Source: Deltaproteobacteria bacterium
GTDB taxonomy: Bacteria; SAR324; NAC60-12
DNA length: 5,848 bases
Direction: 5' to 3'
NCBI GenBank assembly: GCA_003541985.1
Contig: DPLM01000073.1
Coordinates: 1 to 5,848 of the forward strand
Below, piece after piece: positions 5,204 to 5,848 of this stretch. A model generated the notes under the pieces. It was not told where the DNA came from. It worked only from the letters and a program-made list of their open reading frames with translations, and searched no databases. The translations under genes were made by a program, and so were the position numbers. Each line of letters begins with the position of its first letter. The stretch's first letter is position 1.

Positions 5204-5848
5204 CAGTGCAAACGCACAATTCTGTTTCTTCCTTCTTCCGAATAAATCAGACTCTGTCCATCAGTTGTTAGACTTTGCGGAGTGATAGCGCTGATGGGAA
5301 ATGGATTATTGTCTGCAGGACTGCCATTTAGATCATAGCGATGAATTTTATGGTCATCAGTTCCTACATAGATGTATGGCCCATCTGTAATTATGCTAAT
5401 GGGTTGGCTGTTTAAATTGATTATTTTGTCAAACGTACAGTTGGTCCACTCTTGTTCCTTGCAATCATTGAGGTCAATTCGTTTGATTGCTGAGTTTTCC
5501 TTATCAGCGATGTAGAGCTGAGATCCATTAGTAGTTAGATCTGTAGGTAAATTTAACTTATCTGAATCACTTGAGCCGCTACCACATCCAGGTTCTGGCG
5601 GTAGCAAAGATGTGACTATGTTTGTATCTAGATCAATCCGGCGAATGGTGTTGTTGCATGTGTCTGCAACGAAGAGCGAATCCTTGGTATTCGTGAACGC
5701 ATTGGGCGCATTGAACTGTGCTGAGATGCCAGAACCATCTGTGTAGCCTGTGCTTCCACCACCAGCAATTACAGTAGGAGTACCGCCTGCTAGTGAAACC
5801 TCAAGCACGCGACGAAATCCGCGATCTAAAATATAGAGATATGTTGAT
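5203..5848 (-). CDS. NHL-repeat beta-propeller protein, C-terminal part (5' end beyond the window)
   Basis: The frame is open from the right edge of the window to a TGA at 5203-5205, giving about 214 residues; the true start lies outside. A GTG at 5808 is in frame, but the sequence before it (YLYILDRGFRRVLEVSL) is already a propeller strand, so it is not the start. I count five blades. They are YLYILDRG..VLEV, then APNAFTNTKDSLFVADTCNN..RRIDL (about 5632-5715), LPTDLTTNGSQLYIADKENS..KRIDL (about 5473-5560), ISIITDGPYIYVGTDDHKIHRYDL and SLTTDGQSLIYSEEGRNRIVRL. The linker AGGGSTGYTDGSGISAQFNAP is typical of bacterial extracytoplasmic NHL proteins. Four Cys, including a DCKEQEWTNC pair, would suit disulphides in an exported protein, but the signal peptide is not visible. 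The gene is convergent with fliI and not part of the flagellar unit. Ligand and role are unknown; such propellers usually bind proteins or polymers. Confidence 0.85.
   Translation of the reverse strand, partial: STYLYILDRGFRRVLEVSLAGGTPTVIAGGGSTGYTDGSGISAQFNAPNAFTNTKDSLFVADTCNNTIRRIDLDTNIVTSLLPPEPGCGSGSSDSDKLNLPTDLTTNGSQLYIADKENSAIKRIDLNDCKEQEWTNCTFDKIINLNSQPISIITDGPYIYVGTDDHKIHRYDLNGSPADNNPFPISAITPQSLTTDGQSLIYSEEGRNRIVRLH

Overview
The window is a block of flagellar basal-body and export genes read left to right, followed by the end of an unrelated gene on the opposite strand. It suggests a flagellated Gram-negative bacterium. The fliE-fliF-fliH-fliI succession, a RpoN-type promoter element and a neighbouring NHL-repeat protein would fit a marine deltaproteobacterium-like lineage such as SAR324. 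That placement is an impression from gene style only; nothing in the window proves it.

Layout. Positions 1-192 hold the 3' end (or all) of a small helical ORF that I cannot name. fliE (257-562) encodes the MS-ring/rod junction protein. A 206-bp gap follows (563-768). It carries a good -24/-12 (sigma-54) promoter match at 606-621 and two mutually exclusive inverted repeats near 675-732. fliF (769-2382) encodes the MS-ring protein. A 78-bp gap contains a perfect short palindrome (2386-2402). fliH (2461-3816) encodes the regulator of the export ATPase, here almost twice the usual length, with extensions at both ends. fliI (3806-5158) encodes the export ATPase and overlaps fliH by 11 bp. A rho-independent terminator (5178-5203) closes the run. 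From the right edge, an NHL-repeat beta-propeller protein is read leftward and ends at 5203, convergent with fliI.

How the genes work together. FliF forms the MS ring in the inner membrane, FliE joins that ring to the rod, and FliI with FliH energises and delivers substrates to the flagellar type III export gate inside the ring. Two usual members of this cluster are missing: fliG (normally between fliF and fliH) and fliJ (normally after fliI). If the sigma-54 element is real, fliF-fliH-fliI form their own transcription unit inside the larger cluster.

I see no wholly new system. The most unusual items are the FliH architecture (no Trp, an acidic disordered N-terminus and a C-terminal tail with a duplicated IDPxELFG motif), the missing fliG, and the structured fliF leader.
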